DNA of 64,000 nt, from NCBI GenBank assembly GCA_964036665.1, contig OZ038528.1:8810501-8874500 (forward strand). Direction: 5' to 3'. Below are positions 12,251 to 27,300 of this stretch, one piece after another. A program made the position numbers and the translations under genes. This DNA is from Gordius sp. MW1. Lineage: Eukaryota > Nematomorpha > Gordioida > Gordea > Gordiidae. Numbering within the stretch: position 1 is the first letter of the stretch; each line of letters begins with the position of its first letter. Under the pieces are notes generated by a model. It saw only the letters and a program-made list of their open reading frames with translations. It did no database searches and was not told the origin of the DNA.

Positions 12251-15200
12251 AAGTAAAAATTTATCAGAATCTGAAAACTATTACTTTGAAATTATGATCG
12301 CATAGAGCCATTTTCAAAAATTAAGCACTCACGTTGCGATACAACAAACTAATCGCAACAATAAAACGTTGTCTTTTGTCAAAATGATAGTTCTCGCAGC
12401 TTAAAACCTCTTTTCGGAAGTAAATCGATGATAATAGGATTCTCAAATTGGCTTACTTATATATATTTTTTCATGCTCTTTCACATAGAATCGAAAAAAA
12501 TAAATATTTTTACCTCACAATTTTTCACATATATTTCTTTCAACCGTATGCATCCGATGAAAGTTGTCGTTTTCAGACGTGGTTTCCATGATAAAAAGTA
12601 AAAATTTATCAGAATCAGAAAAATATTACTTTGAAATCATGATCGCATAATGCATTTTTGAAAAATTAAGCACTCACGTTGCGATACAACAAACTAATCG
12701 CAACAATAAAACGTTGTGTTTTGTGTAAATGATAGTTCTCGCAGCTTAAAACCTCTTTTCGGAAGTCAATCGAGGATAATAGGATTCTCAAATTGGCTTA
12801 CTTATATTTTTTTATGCTCTTTCACATAGAATCAAAAAAAAAATATTTTTACCTCAAAATTTTTCACATATTTTTCTTTGAACCGTATTCTTCCGATGAA
12901 AGTTGTCGTTTTCAGACTTAATTTCTATGATCCCAAGTAAAAATTTATCAGAATCTGAAAACTATTACTTTGAAATCATGATCGCATAGAGCCATTTTCA
13001 AAAATTAAGCACTCACGTTGCGATACAACAAACTAATCGCAACAATAAAACGTTGTCTTTTGTCAAAATGATAGTTCTCGCAGCTTAAAACCTCTTTTCG
13101 GAAGTAAATCAAGGATAATAGGATTCTCAAATTGGCTTACTTATATATATTTTTTCATGCTCTTTCACATAGAATCGAAAAAAATAAATATTTTTACCTC
13201 AAAATTTTTCACATATTTTTCTTTCAACCGTATTCATCCGATGAAAGTTGTCGTTTTCAGACTTGGTTTCTATGATCCCAAGTAAAAATTTATCAGAATC
13301 TGAAAACTATTACTTTGAAATCATGATCGCATAGAGCCATTTTCAAAAATTAAGCACTCACGTTGCAATACAACAAACTAATCGCAACAATAAAACGTTG
13401 TCTTTTGTCAAAATGATAGTTCTCGCAGCTTAAAACCTCTTTTCGGAAGTAAGTCAATGATAATAGGATTCTCAAATTGGCTTACTTATATATATTTTTT
13501 CATGCTCTTTCACATAGAATCGAAAAAAATAAATCTTTTTACCTCAAAATTTTTCACATATTTTTCTTTCAACCGTATGCATCCGATGAAAGTTGTCGTT
13601 TTCAGACGTGGTTTCGATGATAAAAGGTAAAAATTTATCAGAATCAGAAAACTATTACTTTAAAATCATGATCGCATAGTGCATTTTTGAAAAATTAAGC
13701 ACTCACGTTGCGATACAACAAACTAATCGCAACAATAAAACGTTGTCTTTTGTCAAAATGATAGTTCTCGCAGCTTAAAACCTCTTTTCGGAAGTCAATC
13801 GAGGATAATAGGATTCTCAATTTGGCTTACTTTTATATATTTTTTCATGCTCTTTCATATAGAATCAAAAAAAAAATATTTTTACCTCAAAATTTTTCAC
13901 ATATTTATCTTTGAACCGTATTCTTCCGATGAAAGTTGTCGTTTTCAGACTTAATTTCTATGATCCCAAGTAAAAATTTATCAGAATCTGAAAACTATTA
14001 CTTTGAAATTATGATCGCATAGAGCCATTTTCAAAAATTAAGCACTCACGTTGCGATACAACAAACTAATCGCAACAATAAAACGTTGTCTTTTGTCAAA
14101 ATGATAGTTCTCGCAGCTTAAAACCTCTTTTCGGAAGTAAATCGATGATAATAGGATTCTCAAATTGGCTTACTTATATATATTTTTTCATGCTCTTTCA
14201 CATAGAATCGAAAAAAATAAATATTTTTACCTCACAATTTTTCACATATATTTCTTTCAACCGTATGCATCCGATGAAAGTTGTCGTTTTCAGACGTGGT
14301 TTCCATGATAAAAAGTAAAAATTTATCAGAATCAGAAAAATATTACTTTGAAATCATGATCGCATAATGCATTTTTGAAAAATTAAGCACTCACGTTGCG
14401 ATACAACAAACTAATCGCAACAATAAAACGTTGTGTTTTGTGTAAATGATAGTTCTCGCAGCTTAAAACCTCTTTTCGGAAGTCAATCGAGGATAATAGG
14501 ATTCTCAAATTGGCTTACTTATATTTTTTTATGCTCTTTCACATAGAATCAAAAAAAAAAATATTTTTACCTCAAAATTTTTCACATATTTTTCTTTGAA
14601 CCGTATTCTTCCGATGAAAGTTGTCGTTTTCAGACTTAATTTCTATGATCCCAAGTAAAAATTTATCAGAATCTGAAAACTATTACTTTGAAATCATGAT
14701 CGCATAGAGCCATTTTCAAAAATTAAGCACTCACGTTGCGATACAACAAACTAATCGCAACAATAAAACGTTGTCTTTTGTCAAAATGATAGTTCTCGCA
14801 GCTTAAAACCTCTTTTCGGAAGTAAATCAAGGATAATAGGATTCTCAAATTGGCTTACTTATATATATTTTTTCATGCTCTTTCACATAGAATCGAAAAA
14901 AATAAATATTTTTACCTCAAAATTTTTCACATATTTTTCTTTCAACCGTATTCATCCGATGAAAGTTGTCGTTTTCAGACTTGGTTTCTATGATCCCAAG
15001 TAAAAATTTATCAGAATCTGAAAACTATTACTTTGAAATCATGATCGCATAGAGCCATTTTCAAAAATTAAGCACTCACGTTGCAATACAACAAACTAAT
15101 CGCAACAATAAAACGTTGTCTTTTGTCAAAATGATAGTTCTCGCAGCTTAAAACCTCTTTTCGGAAGTAAGTCGATGATAATAGGATTCTCAAATTGGCT

Positions 15201-15580
15201 TACTTATATATATTTTTTCATGCTCTTTCACATAGAATCGAAAAAAATAAATCTTTTTACCTCAAAATTTTTCACATATTTTTCTTTCAACCGTATGCAT
15301 CCGATGAAAGTTGTCGTTTTCAGACGTGGTTTCGATGATAAAAAGTAAAAATTTATCAGAATCAGAAAACTATTACTTTAAAATCATGATCGCATAGTGC
15401 ATTTTTGAAAAATTAAGCACTCACGTTGCGATACAACAAACTAATCGCAACAATAAAACGTTGTCTTTTGTCAAAATGATAGTTCTCGCAGCTTAAAACC
15501 TCTTTTCGGAAGTCAATCGAGGATAATAGGATTCTCAATTTGGCTTACTTTTATATATTTTTTCATGCTCTTTCATATAG
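12250..15580 (+). repeat. HOR: 5-monomer unit of about 1717 bp in two copies
   Basis: Markers recur at a 1717-1718 bp offset: atcgatgataatag (12424 and about 14141), gttgtgttttgtgtaaatg (12715 and 14433), the shortened ggcttacttatattttttt (12797 and 14514), gcaatacaac (13365 and 15083), the aagtaagtc start with aaatctttttacc (about 13530 and 15250), and ttctcaatttggc (13815 and 15535). The second copy diverges near 15580, where atagaatcgaaaaaaaag replaces atagaatcaaaaaaaaa. Confidence 0.85.
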
Positions 15581-17559
15581 AATCGAAAAAAAAGAAATAT
15601 TTTTACCTCAAAATTTTTCACATATTTTTCTTTCAACCGTATGCATTCGACGAAAGTTGTCGTTTTCAGACGTGGTTTCCATGATCCCAAGTAAAAATTT
15701 ATCAGAATCTGAAAACTATTACTTTGAAATCATGATCGCATAGAGCCATTTTCAAAAATTAAGCACTCACGTTGCGATACAACAAATTAATCGCAACAAT
15801 AAAACGTTGTCTTTTGTCAAAATGATAGTTCTCGCAGCTTAAAACCTCTTTTCGGAAGTAAATCGAGGATAATAGGATTCTCAAATTGGCTTACTTATAT
15901 ATATTTTTTCATGCTCTTTCACATAGAATCGAAAAAAATAAATATTTTTACCTCAAAATTTTTCACATATTTTTCTTTCAACCGTATGCATTCGACGAAA
16001 GTTGTCGTTTTCAGACGTGGTTTCCATGATAAAAAGTAAAAATTTATCAGAATCAGAAAAATATTACTTTGAAATCATGATCGCATAATGCATTTTTGAA
16101 AAATTAAGCACTCACGTTGCGATACAAGAAACTAATCGCAACAATAAAACGTTGTCTTTTGTCAAAATGATAGTTCTCGCAGCTTAAAACCTCTTTTCGG
16201 AAGTCAATCGAGGATAATAGGATTCTCAAATTGGCTTACTTTTATATATTTTTTTATGCTCTTTTACATAGAATCGAAAAAAAGAAATATTTTTACCTCA
16301 AAATTTTTCACATTTTTTCTTTGAACCGTCGTCATCCGATGAAAGTTGTTGTTTTCAGACTTGGTTTCTATGATCCCAAGTAAAAATTTATCAGAATCTG
16401 AAAACATTACTTTGAAATCATGATCGCATAGAGCCATTTTCAAAAATTAAGCACTCACGTTCAAACTAATCGCAACAATAAAACGTTGTCTTTTGTCAAA
16501 ATGATAGTTCTCGCAGCTTAAAACCTCTTTTCGGAAGTAAATCGATGATAATAGGATTCTAAAATTGGCTTACTTATATATATTTTTTCATGCTCTTTCA
16601 CATAGAATCGAAAAAAAAAATATTTTTACCTCAAAATTTTTCACATATTTTTCTTTCAACCGTATGCATCCGATGAAAGTTGTCGTTTTCAGACGTTGTT
16701 TCCATGATAAAAAGTAAAAATTTATCAGAATCAGAAAAATATTACTTTGAAATCATGATCGCATAATGCATTTTTGAAAAATTAAGCATTAACGTTGCGA
16801 TACAACAAACTAATCGCAACAATAAAACGTTGTGTTTTGTCAAAATGATAGTTCTCGCAGCTTAAAACCTCTTTTCGGAAGTCAATCGAGGATAATAGGA
16901 TTCTCAAATTGGCTTACCTATATTTTTTTATGCTCTTTCACATAGAATCGAAAAAAATAAATATTTTTACCTCAAAATTTTTCACATATTTTTCTTTGAA
17001 CCGTATTCATCCTATGAAAGTTATCGTTTTCAGACTTGGTTTCTATGATCCCAAGTAAAAATTTATCAGAATCTGAAAACTATTATTTGAAATCATGATC
17101 GCATAGAGCCATTTTCAAAAATTAAGCACTCACGTTCAAACTAATCGCAACAATAAAACGTTGTCTTTTGTCAAAATGATAGTTCTCGCAGCTTAAAACC
17201 TCTTTTCGGAAGTAAATCGATGATAATAGGATTCTAAAATTGGCTTACTTATATATATTTTTTCATGCTCTTTCACATAGAATCGAAAAAAAAAATATTT
17301 TTACCTCAAAATTTTTCACATATTTTTCTTTCAACCGTATGCATTCGATGTAAGTTGTCGTTTTCAGACGTGGTTTCCATGATAAAAAGTAAAAATTTAT
17401 CAGAATCAGAAAAATATTACTTTGAAATCATGATCGCATAATGCATTTTTGAAAAATTAAGCACTCACGTTGCGATACAACAAACTAATCGCAACAATAA
17501 AACGTTGTCTTTTGTCAAAATGATAGTTCTCGCAGCTTAAAACCTCTTTTCGGAAGTAA
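15581..17559 (+). repeat. Monomers with a 676-bp dimer repeat and 9-bp deletions
   Basis: The monomers starting near 16530 and 17206 both read ggattctaaaattgg. The preceding ones carry cacgttcaaactaatcg (16456 and 17131), in which nine bases of the inverted-repeat region are missing. The spacing is about 676 bp, shorter than two full monomers because of the deletion. Near 16326 the markers gaaccgtcgtcatcc and gttgttgttttc appear; they recur near 19401, 22152, 24490 and 28214 and are useful for tracing unit duplications. Confidence 0.75.
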
Positions 17560-20500
17560 ATCGATGATAATAGGATTCTCAAATTGGCTTACTTATATAT
17601 ATTTTTTCATGCTCTTTCACATAGAATCGAAAAAAATAAATATTTTTACCTCACAATTTTTCACATATATTTCTTTCAACCGTATGCATCCGATGAAAGT
17701 TGTCGTTTTCAGACGTGGTTTCCATGATAAAAAGTAAAAATTTATCAGAATCAGAAAAATATTACTTTGAAATCATGATCGCATAATGCATTTTTGAAAA
17801 ATTAAGCACTCACGTTGCGATACAACAAACTAATCGCAACAATAAAACGTTGTGTTTTGTGTAAATGATAGTTCTCGCAGCTTAAAACCTCTTTTCGGAA
17901 GTCAATCGAGGATAATAGGATTCTCAAATTGGCTTACTTATATTTTTTTATGCTCTTTCACATAGAATCAAAAAAAAAAAATATTTTTACCTCAAAATTT
18001 TTCACATATTTTTCTTTCAACCGTATGCATTCGACGAAAGTTGTCGTTTTCAGACGTGGTTTCCATGATCCCAAGTAAAAATTTATCAGAATCTGAAAAC
18101 TATTACTTTGAAATCATGATCGCATAGAGCCATTTTCAAAAATTAAGCACTCACGTTGCGATACAACAAATTAATCGCAACAATAAAACGTTGTCTTTTG
18201 TCAAAATGATAGTTCTCGCAGCTTAAAACCTCTTTTCGGAAGTAAGTCGATGATAATAGGATTCTCAAATTGGCTTACTTATATATATTTTTTCATGCTC
18301 TTTCACATAGAATCGAAAAAAATAAATCTTTTTACCTCAAAATTTTTCACATATTTTTCTTTCAACCGTATGCATCCGATGAAAGTTGTCGTTTTCAGAC
18401 GTGGTTTCGATGATAAAAAGTAAAAATTTATCAGAATCAGAAAACTATTACTTTAAAATCATGATCGCATAGTGCATTTTTGAAAAATTAAGCACTCACG
18501 TTGCGATACAACAAACTAATCGCAACAATAAAACGTTGTCTTTTGTCAAAATGATAGTTCTCGCAGCTTAAAACCTCTTTTCGGAAGTCAATCGAGGATA
18601 ATAGGATTCTCAATTTGGCTTACTTTTATATATTTTTTCATGCTCTTTCATATAGAATCGAAAAAAAATAAATATTTTTACCTCAAAATTTTTCACATAT
18701 TTTTCTTTCAACCGTATGCATTCGACGAAAGTTGTCGTTTTCAGACGTGGTTTCCATGATCCCAAGTAAAAATTTATCAGAATCTGAAAACTATTACTTT
18801 GAAATCATGATCGCATAGAGCCATTTTCAAAAATTAAGCACTCACGTTGCGATACAACAAATTAATCGCAACAATAAAACGTTGTCTTTTGTCAAAATGA
18901 TAGTTCTCGCAGCTTAAAACCTCTTTTCGGAAGTAAATCGAGGATAATAGGATTCTCAAATTGGCTTACTTATATATATTTTTTCATGCTCTTTCACATA
19001 GAATCGAAAAAAATAAATATTTTTACCTCAAAATTTTTCACATATTTTTCTTTCAACCGTATGCATTCGACGAAAGTTGTCGTTTTCAGACGTGGTTTCC
19101 ATGATAAAAAGTAAAAATTTATCAGAATCAGAAAAATATTACTTTGAAATCATGATCGCATAATGCATTTTTGAAAAATTAAGCACTCACGTTGCGATAC
19201 AAGAAACTAATCGCAACAATAAAACGTTGTCTTTTGTCAAAATGATAGTTCTCGCAGCTTAAAACCTCTTTTCGGAAGTCAATCGAGGATAATAGGATTC
19301 TCAAATTGGCTTACTTTTATATATTTTTTTATGCTCTTTTACATAGAATCGAAAAAAAGAAATATTTTTACCTCAAAATTTTTCACATTTTTTCTTTGAA
19401 CCGTCGTCATCCGATGAAAGTTGTTGTTTTCAGACTTGGTTTCTATGATCCCAAGTAAAAATTTATCAGAATCTGAAAACATTACTTTGAAATCATGATC
19501 GCATAGAGCCATTTTCAAAAATTAAGCACTCACGTTGCGATACAACAAACTAATCGCAACAATAAAACGTTGTCTTTTGTCAAAATGATAGTTCTCGAAG
19601 CTTAAAACCTCTTTTCGGAAGTAAATCGATGATAATAGGATTCTCAAATTGGCTTACTTATATATATTTTTTCATGCTCTTTCACATAGAATCGAAAAAA
19701 ATAAATATTTTTACCTCAAAATTTTTCACATATTTTTCTTTCAACCGTATGCATCCGATGAAAGTTGTCGTTTTCAGACGTGGTTTCGATGATAAAAAGT
19801 AAAAATTTATCAGAATCAGAAAACTATTACTAAATCATGATCGCATAGTGCATTTTTGAAAAATTAAGCACTCACGTTGCGATACAACAAACTAATCGCA
19901 ACAATAAAACGTTGTCTTTTGTCAAAATGATAGTTCTGGCAGCTTAAAACCTCTTTTCGGAAGTCAATCGAGGATAATAGAATTCTCAAATTGGCTTACT
20001 TTTATATATTTTTTTATGCTCTTTCACATAGAATCGAAATAAATAAATATTTTTACCTCAAAATTTTTCACATATTTTTCTTTGAACCGTATTCATCCGA
20101 TGAAAGTTGTCGTTTTCAGACTTGGTTTCTATGATCCCAAGTAAAAATTTATCAGAATCTGAAAACTATTACTTTGAAATTATGATCGCATAGAGCCATT
20201 TTCAAAAATTAAGCACTCACGTTGCGATACAACAAACTAATCGCAACAATAAAACGTTGTCTTTTGTCAAAATGATAGTTCTCGCAGCTTAAAACCTCTT
20301 TTCGGAAGTAAATCGATGATAATAGGATTCTCAAATTGGCTTACTTATATATATTTTTTCATGCTCTTTCACATAGAATTGAAAAAAATAAATATTTTTA
20401 CCTCACAATTTTTCACATATTTTTCTTTCAACCGTATGCATCCGATGAAAGTTGTCGTTTTCAGACGTGGTTTCCATGATAAAAAGTAAAAATTTATCAG

Positions 20501-22530
20501 AATCAGAAAAATATTACTTTGAAATCATGATCGCATAATGCATTTTTGAAAAATTAAGCACTCACGTTGCGATACAACAAACTAATCGCAACAATAAAAC
20601 GTTGTGTTTTGTGTAAATGATAGTTCTCGCAGCTTAAAACCTCTTTTCGGAAGTCAATCGAGGATAATAGGATTCTCAAATTGGCTTACTTATATTTTTT
20701 TATGCTCTTTCACATAGAATCAAAAAAAAAAATATTTTTACCTCAAAATTTTTCACATATTTTTCTTTGAACCGTATTCTTCCGATGAAAGTTGTCGTTT
20801 TCAGACTTAATTTCTATGATCCCAAGTAAAAATTTATCAGAATCTGAAAACTATTACTTTGAAATCATGATCGCATAGAGCCATTTTCAAAAATTAAGCA
20901 CTCACGTTGCGATACAACAAACTAATCGCAACAATAAAACGTTGTCTTTTGTCAAAATGATAGTTCTCGCAGCTTAAAACCTCTTTTCGGAAGTAAATCA
21001 AGGATAATAGGATTCTCAAATTGGCTTACTTATATATATTTTTTCATGCTCTTTCACATAGAATCGAAAAAAATAAATCTTTTTACCTCAAAATTTTTCA
21101 CATATTTTTCTTTCAACCGTATGCATCCGATGAAAGTTGTCGTTTTCAGACGTGGTTTCGATGATAAAAAGTAAAAATTTATCAGAATCAGAAAACTATT
21201 ACTTTAAAATCATGATCGCATAGTGCATTTTTGAAAAATTAAGCACTCACGTTGCGATACAACAAACTAATCGCAACAATAAAACGTTGTCTTTTGTCAA
21301 AATGATAGTTCTCGCGGCTTAAAACCTCTTTTCGGAAGTCAATCGAGGATAATAGGATTCTCAATTTGGCTTACTTTTATATATTTTTTCATGCTCTTTC
21401 ATATAGAATCGAAAAAAAATAAATATTTTTACCTCAAAATTTTTCACATATTTTTCTTTCAACCGTATGCATTCGACGAAAGTTGTCGTTTTCAGACGTG
21501 GTTTCCATGATCCCAAGTAAAAATTTATCAGAATCTGAAAACTATTACTTTTAAATCATGATCGCATAGAGCCATTTTCAAAAATTAAGCACTCACGTTG
21601 CGATACAACAAATTAATCGCAACAATAAAACGTTGTCTTTTGTCAAAATGATAGTTCTCTCAGCTTAAAACCTCTTTTCGGAAGTAAATCGAGGATAATA
21701 GGATTCTCAAATTGGCTTACTTATATATATTTTTTCATGCTCTTTCACATAGAATCGAAAAAAATAAATATTTTTACCTCAAAATTTTTCACATATTTTT
21801 CTTTCAACCGTATGCATTCGACGAAAGTTGTCGTTTTCAGACGTGGTTTCCATGATAAAAAGTAAAAATTTATCAGAATCAGAAAAATATTACTTTGAAA
21901 TCATGATCGCATAATGCATTTTTGAAAAATTAAGCACTCACGTTGCGATACAAGAAACTAATCGCAACAATAAAACGTTGTCTTTTGTCAAAATGATAGT
22001 TCTCGCAGCTTAAAACCTCTTTTCGGAAGTCAATCGAGGATAATAGGATTCTCAAATTGGCTTACTTTTATATATTTTTTTATGCTCTTTTACATAGAAT
22101 CGAAAAAAAGAAATATTTTTACCTCAAAATTTTTCACATTTTTTCTTTGAACCGTCGTCATCCGATGAAAGTTGTTGTTTTCAGACTTGGTTTCTATGAT
22201 CCCAAGTAAAAATTTATCAGAATCTGAAAACATTACTTTGAAATCATGATCGCATAGAGCCATTTTCAAAAATTAAGCACTCACGTTGCGATACAACAAA
22301 CTAATCGCAACAATAAAACGTTGTCTTTTGTCAAAATGATAGTTCTCGAAGCTTAAAACCTCTTTTCGGAAGTAAATCGATGATAATAGGATTCTCAAAT
22401 TGGCTTACTTATATATATTTTTTCATGCTCTTTCACATAGAATCGAAAAAAATAAATATTTTTACCTCAAAATTTTTCACATATTTTTCTTTCAACCGTA
22501 TGCATCCGATGAAAGTTGTCGTTTTCAGAC
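17560..22530 (+). repeat. HOR: 8-monomer period of 2752 bp
   Basis: The stretch 17560-19780 is matched by 20312-22530. Shared markers at the 2752 bp offset include aatcgatgataatag, ggcttacttatattttttt (17937 and 20689), aaatctttttacc, ttctcaatttggc with tttcatatagaatcg (about 18607 and 21359), caagaaactaatcgc, and gaaccgtcgtcatcc with gttgttgttttc (19401 and 22152). Between the copies, at about 19780-20311, lie two monomers that instead resemble the 11.9-12.4 kb region. The unit is therefore a mosaic. Confidence 0.8.
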
Positions 22531-24071
22531 GTGGTTTCCATGATAAAAAGTAAAAATTTATCAGAATCAGAAAAATATTACTTTGAAATCATGATCGCAT
22601 AATGCATTTTTGAAAAATTAAGCATTAACGTTGCGATACAACAAACTAATCGCAACAATAAAACGTTGTGTTTTGTCAAAATGATAGTTCTCGCAGCTTA
22701 AAACCTCTTTTCGGAAGTCAATCGAGGATAATAGGATTCTCAAATTGGCTTACCTATATTTTTTTATGCTCTTTCACATAGAATCGAAAAAAATAAATAT
22801 TTTTACCTCAAAATTTTTCACATATTTTTCTTTGAACCGTATTCATCCTATGAAAGTTATCGTTTTCAGACTTGGTTTCTATGATCCCAAGTAAAAATTT
22901 ATCAGAATCTGAAAACTATTATTTGAAATCATGATCGCATAGAGCCATTTTCAAAAATTAAGCACTCACGTTCAAACTAATCGCAACAATAAAACGTTGT
23001 CTTTTGTCAAAATGATAGTTCTCGCAGCTTAAAACCTCTTTTCGGAAGTAAATCGATGATAATAGGATTCTCAAATTGGCTTACTTATATATATTTTTTC
23101 ATGCTCTTTCACATAGAATCGAAAAAAAAAATATTTTTACCTCAAAATTTTTCACATATTTTTCTTTCAACCGTATGCATTCGATGTAAGTTGTCGTTTT
23201 CAGACGTGGTTTCCATGATAAAAAGTAAAAATTTATCAGAATCAGAAAAATATTACTTTGAAATCATGATCGCATAATGCATTTTTGAAAAATTAAGCAC
23301 TCACGTTGCGATATAACAAACTAATCGCAACAATAAAACGTTGTCTTTTGTCAAAATGATAGTTCTCGCAGCTTAAAACCTCTTTTCGGAAGTCAATCGA
23401 GGATAATAGGATCTCAAATTGGCTTACTTTTATATATTTTTTCATGCTCTTTCAGATAGAATCGAAAAAAATAAATACTTTTACCTCAAAATTTTTCACA
23501 TATTTTTCTTTCAACCGTATGCATCCGATGAAAGTTGTCGTTTTCAGACTTGGTTTCTATGATCCCAAGTAAAAATTTATCAGAATCTAAAAACTATTAC
23601 TTTGAAATCATGATCGCATAGAGCCATTTTCAAAAATTAAGCTCTCACGTTGCGATACAACAAACTAATCGCAACAATAAAACGTTGTCTTTTGTCAAAA
23701 TGATAGTTCTCGCAGCTTAAAACCTCTTTTCGGAAGTAAATCGAGGATAATAGGATTCTCTGGCTTACTTATATATATTTTTTCATCTTTCACATAGAAT
23801 CGAAAAAAATAAATATTTTTACTTCAAAATTTTTCACATATTTTTCTTTCAACCGTATGCATCTGATGAAAGTTGTCGTTTTTAGACGTGGTTTCCATGA
23901 TCCCAAGTAAAAATTTATCAGAATCTGAAAACTATTAATTTCAAATCATGATCGCATAGAGCCATTTTCAAAAATTAAGGACCACGTTGCGATACAACAA
24001 ACCAATCGCAACAATAAAACGTTGTCTTTTGTCAAATAATTCTCGCAGCTTAAAACCTCTTTTCGGAAGTC

Positions 24072-24373
24072 AATCGAGGATAATAGGATTCTCAAATTGG
24101 CTTACTTTTATATATTTTTTCATGCTCTTTCACATAGAATCGGAAAAAAGAAATATTTTTACCTCAAAATTTTTCACATATTTTTCTTTCAACCGTATGC
24201 ATCCGATGAAAGTTGTCGTTTTCAGACGTGGTTTCTATGATCCCAAGTAAAAATTTATCAGAATCTGAAAACTATTACTTTGAAATCATGATCGCATAGA
24301 GCCATTTTCAAAAATTAAGCAATCACGTTGCGATACAACAAACTAATCGCCTTAAAACTTCTTTTCGGAAGTC
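24072..24373 (+). repeat. Truncated 302-bp monomer (43-bp deletion), copy 1
   Basis: The monomer reads actaatcgc directly followed by cttaaaacttc. About 43 bases are absent between the right arm of the inverted repeat and the cttaaaacc block, which removes aataaaacgttgtc and gatagttctcgcag. The cut falls immediately after atcgc. The same junction reappears in the monomer starting at 27791, 3719 bp away, showing that the deletion was copied with its 11-monomer unit. Confidence 0.85.
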
Positions 24374-27300
24374 AATCGAGGATAATAGGATTCTCAAATT
24401 GGCTTACTTTTATATATTTTTTTATGCTCTTTTACATAGAATCGAAAAAAAGAAATATTTTTACCTCAAATTTTTCACATTTTTTCTTTGAACCGTCGTC
24501 ATCCGATGAAAGTTGTTGTTTTCAGACTTGGTTTCTATGATCCCAAGTAAAAATTTATCAGAATCTGAAAACATTACTTTGAAATCATGATCGCATAGAG
24601 CCATTTTCAAAAATTAAGCACTCACGTTGCGATACAACAAACTAATCGCAACAATAAAACGTTGTCTTTTGTCAAAATGATAGTTCTCGAAGCTTAAAAC
24701 CTCTTTTCGGAAGTAAATCGATGATAATAGGATTCTCAAATTGGCTTACTTATATATATTTTTTCATGCTCTTTCACATAGAATCGAAAAAAATAAATAT
24801 TTTTACCTCAAAATTTTTCACATATTTTTCTTTCAACCGTATGCATCCGATGAAAGTTTTCGTTTTCAGACGTGGTTTCCATGATAAAAAGTAAAAATTT
24901 ATCAGAATCAGAAAAATATTACTTTGAAATCATGATCGCATAATGCATTTTTGAAAAATTAAGCATTAACGTTGCGATACAACAAACTAATCGCAACAAT
25001 AAAACGTTGTGTTTTGTCAAAATGATAGTTCTCGCAGCTTAAAACCTCTTTTCGGAAGTCAATCGAGGATAATAGGATTCTCAAATTGGCTTACCTATAT
25101 TTTTTTATGCTCTTTCACATAGAATCGAAAAAAATAAATATTTTTACCTCAAAATTTTTCACATATTTTTCTTTGAACCGTATTCATCCTATGAAAGTTG
25201 TCGTTTTCAGACTTGGTTTCTATGATCCCAAGTAAAAATTTATCAGAATCTGAAAACTATTATTTGAAATCATGATCGCATAGAGCCATTTTCAAAAATT
25301 AAGCACTCACGTTGCGATACAACAAATTAATCGCAACAATAAAACGTTGTCTTTTGTCAAAATGATAGTTCTCGCAGCTTAAAACCTCTTTTCGGAAGTA
25401 AATCGAGGATAATAGGATTCTCAAATTGGCTTACTTTTATATATTTTTTTATGCTCTTTTACATAGAATCGAAAAAAATAAATATTTTTACCTCAAAATT
25501 TTTCACATATTTTTCTTTCAACCGTATGCATTCGACGAAAGTTGTCGTTTTCAGACGTGGTTTCCATGATCCCAAGTAAAAATTTATCAGAATCTGAAAA
25601 CTATTACTTTGAAATCATGATCGCATAGAGCCATTTTCAAAAATTAAGCACTCACGTTGCGATACAACAAATTAATCGCAACAATAAAACGTTGTCTTTT
25701 GTCAAAATGATAGTTCTCGCAGCTTAAAACCTCTTTTCGGAAGTAAATCGAGGATAATAGGATTCTCAAATTGGCTTACTTATATATATTTTTTCATGCT
25801 CTTTCACATAGAATCGAAAAAAATAAATATTTTTACCTCAAAATTTTTCACATATTTTTCTTTCAACCGTATGCATTCGACGAAAGTTGTCGTTTTCAGA
25901 CGTGGTTTCCATGATCCCAAGTAAAAATTTATCAGAATCTGAAAACATTACTTTGAAATCATGATCGCATAGAGCCATTTTCAAAAATTAAGCACTCACG
26001 TTGCGATACAACAAACTAATCGCAACAATAAAACGTTGTCTTTTGTCAAAATGATAGTTCTCGAAGCTTAAAACCTCTTTTCGGAAGTAAATCGATGATA
26101 ATAGGATTCTCAAATTGGCTTACTTATATATATTTTTTCATGCTCTTTCACATAGAATCGAAAAAAATAAATATTTTTACCTCAAAATTTTTCACATATT
26201 TTTCTTTCAACCGTATGCATCCGATGAAAGTTGTCGTTTTCAGACGTGGTTTCCATGATAAAAAGTAAAAATTTATCAGAATCAAAAAAATATTACTTTG
26301 AAATCATGATCGCATAATGCATTTTTGAAAAATTAAGCATTAACGTTGCGATACAACAAACTAATCGCAACAATAAAACGTTGTGTTTTGTCAAAATGAT
26401 AGTTCTCGCAGCTTAAAACCTCTTTTCGGAAGTCAATCGAGGATAATAGGATTCTCAAATTGGCTTACCTATATTTTTTTATGCTCTTTCACTTAGAATC
26501 GAAAAAAATAAATATTTTTACCTCAAAATTTTTCACATATTTTTCTTTGAACCGTATTCATCCTATGAAAGTTATCGTTTTCAGACTTGGTTTCTATGAT
26601 CCCAAGTAAAAATTTATCAGAATCTGAAAACTATTATTTGAAATCATGATCGCATAGAGCCATTTTCAAAAATTAAGCACTCACGTTCAAACTAATCGCA
26701 ACAATAAAACGTTGTCTTTTGTCAAAATGATAGTTCTCGCAGCTTAAAACCTCTTTTCGGAAGTAAATCGATGATAATAGGATTCTCAAATTGGCTTACT
26801 TATATATATTTTTTCATGCTCTTTCACATAGAATCGAAAAAAAAAATATTTTTACCTCAAAATTTTTCACATATTTTTCTTTCAACCGTATGCATTCGAT
26901 GTAAGTTGTCGTTTTCAGACGTGGTTTCCATGATAAAAAGTAAAAATTTATCAGAATCAGAAAAATATTACTTTGAAATCATGATCGCATAATGCATTTT
27001 TGAAAAATTAAGCACTCACGTTGCGATATAACAAACTAATCGCAACAATAAAACGTTGTCTTTTGTCAAAATGATAGTTCTCGCAGCTTAAAACCTCTTT
27101 TCGGAAGTCAATCGAGGATAATAGGATCTCAAATTGGCTTACTTTTATATATTTTTTCATGCTCTTTCAGATAGAATCGAAAAAAATAAATATTTTTACC
27201 TCAAAATTTTTCACATATTTTTCTTTCAACCGTATGCATCCGATGAAAGTTGTCGTTTTCAGACTTGGTTTCTATGATCCCAAGTAAAAATTTATCAGAA

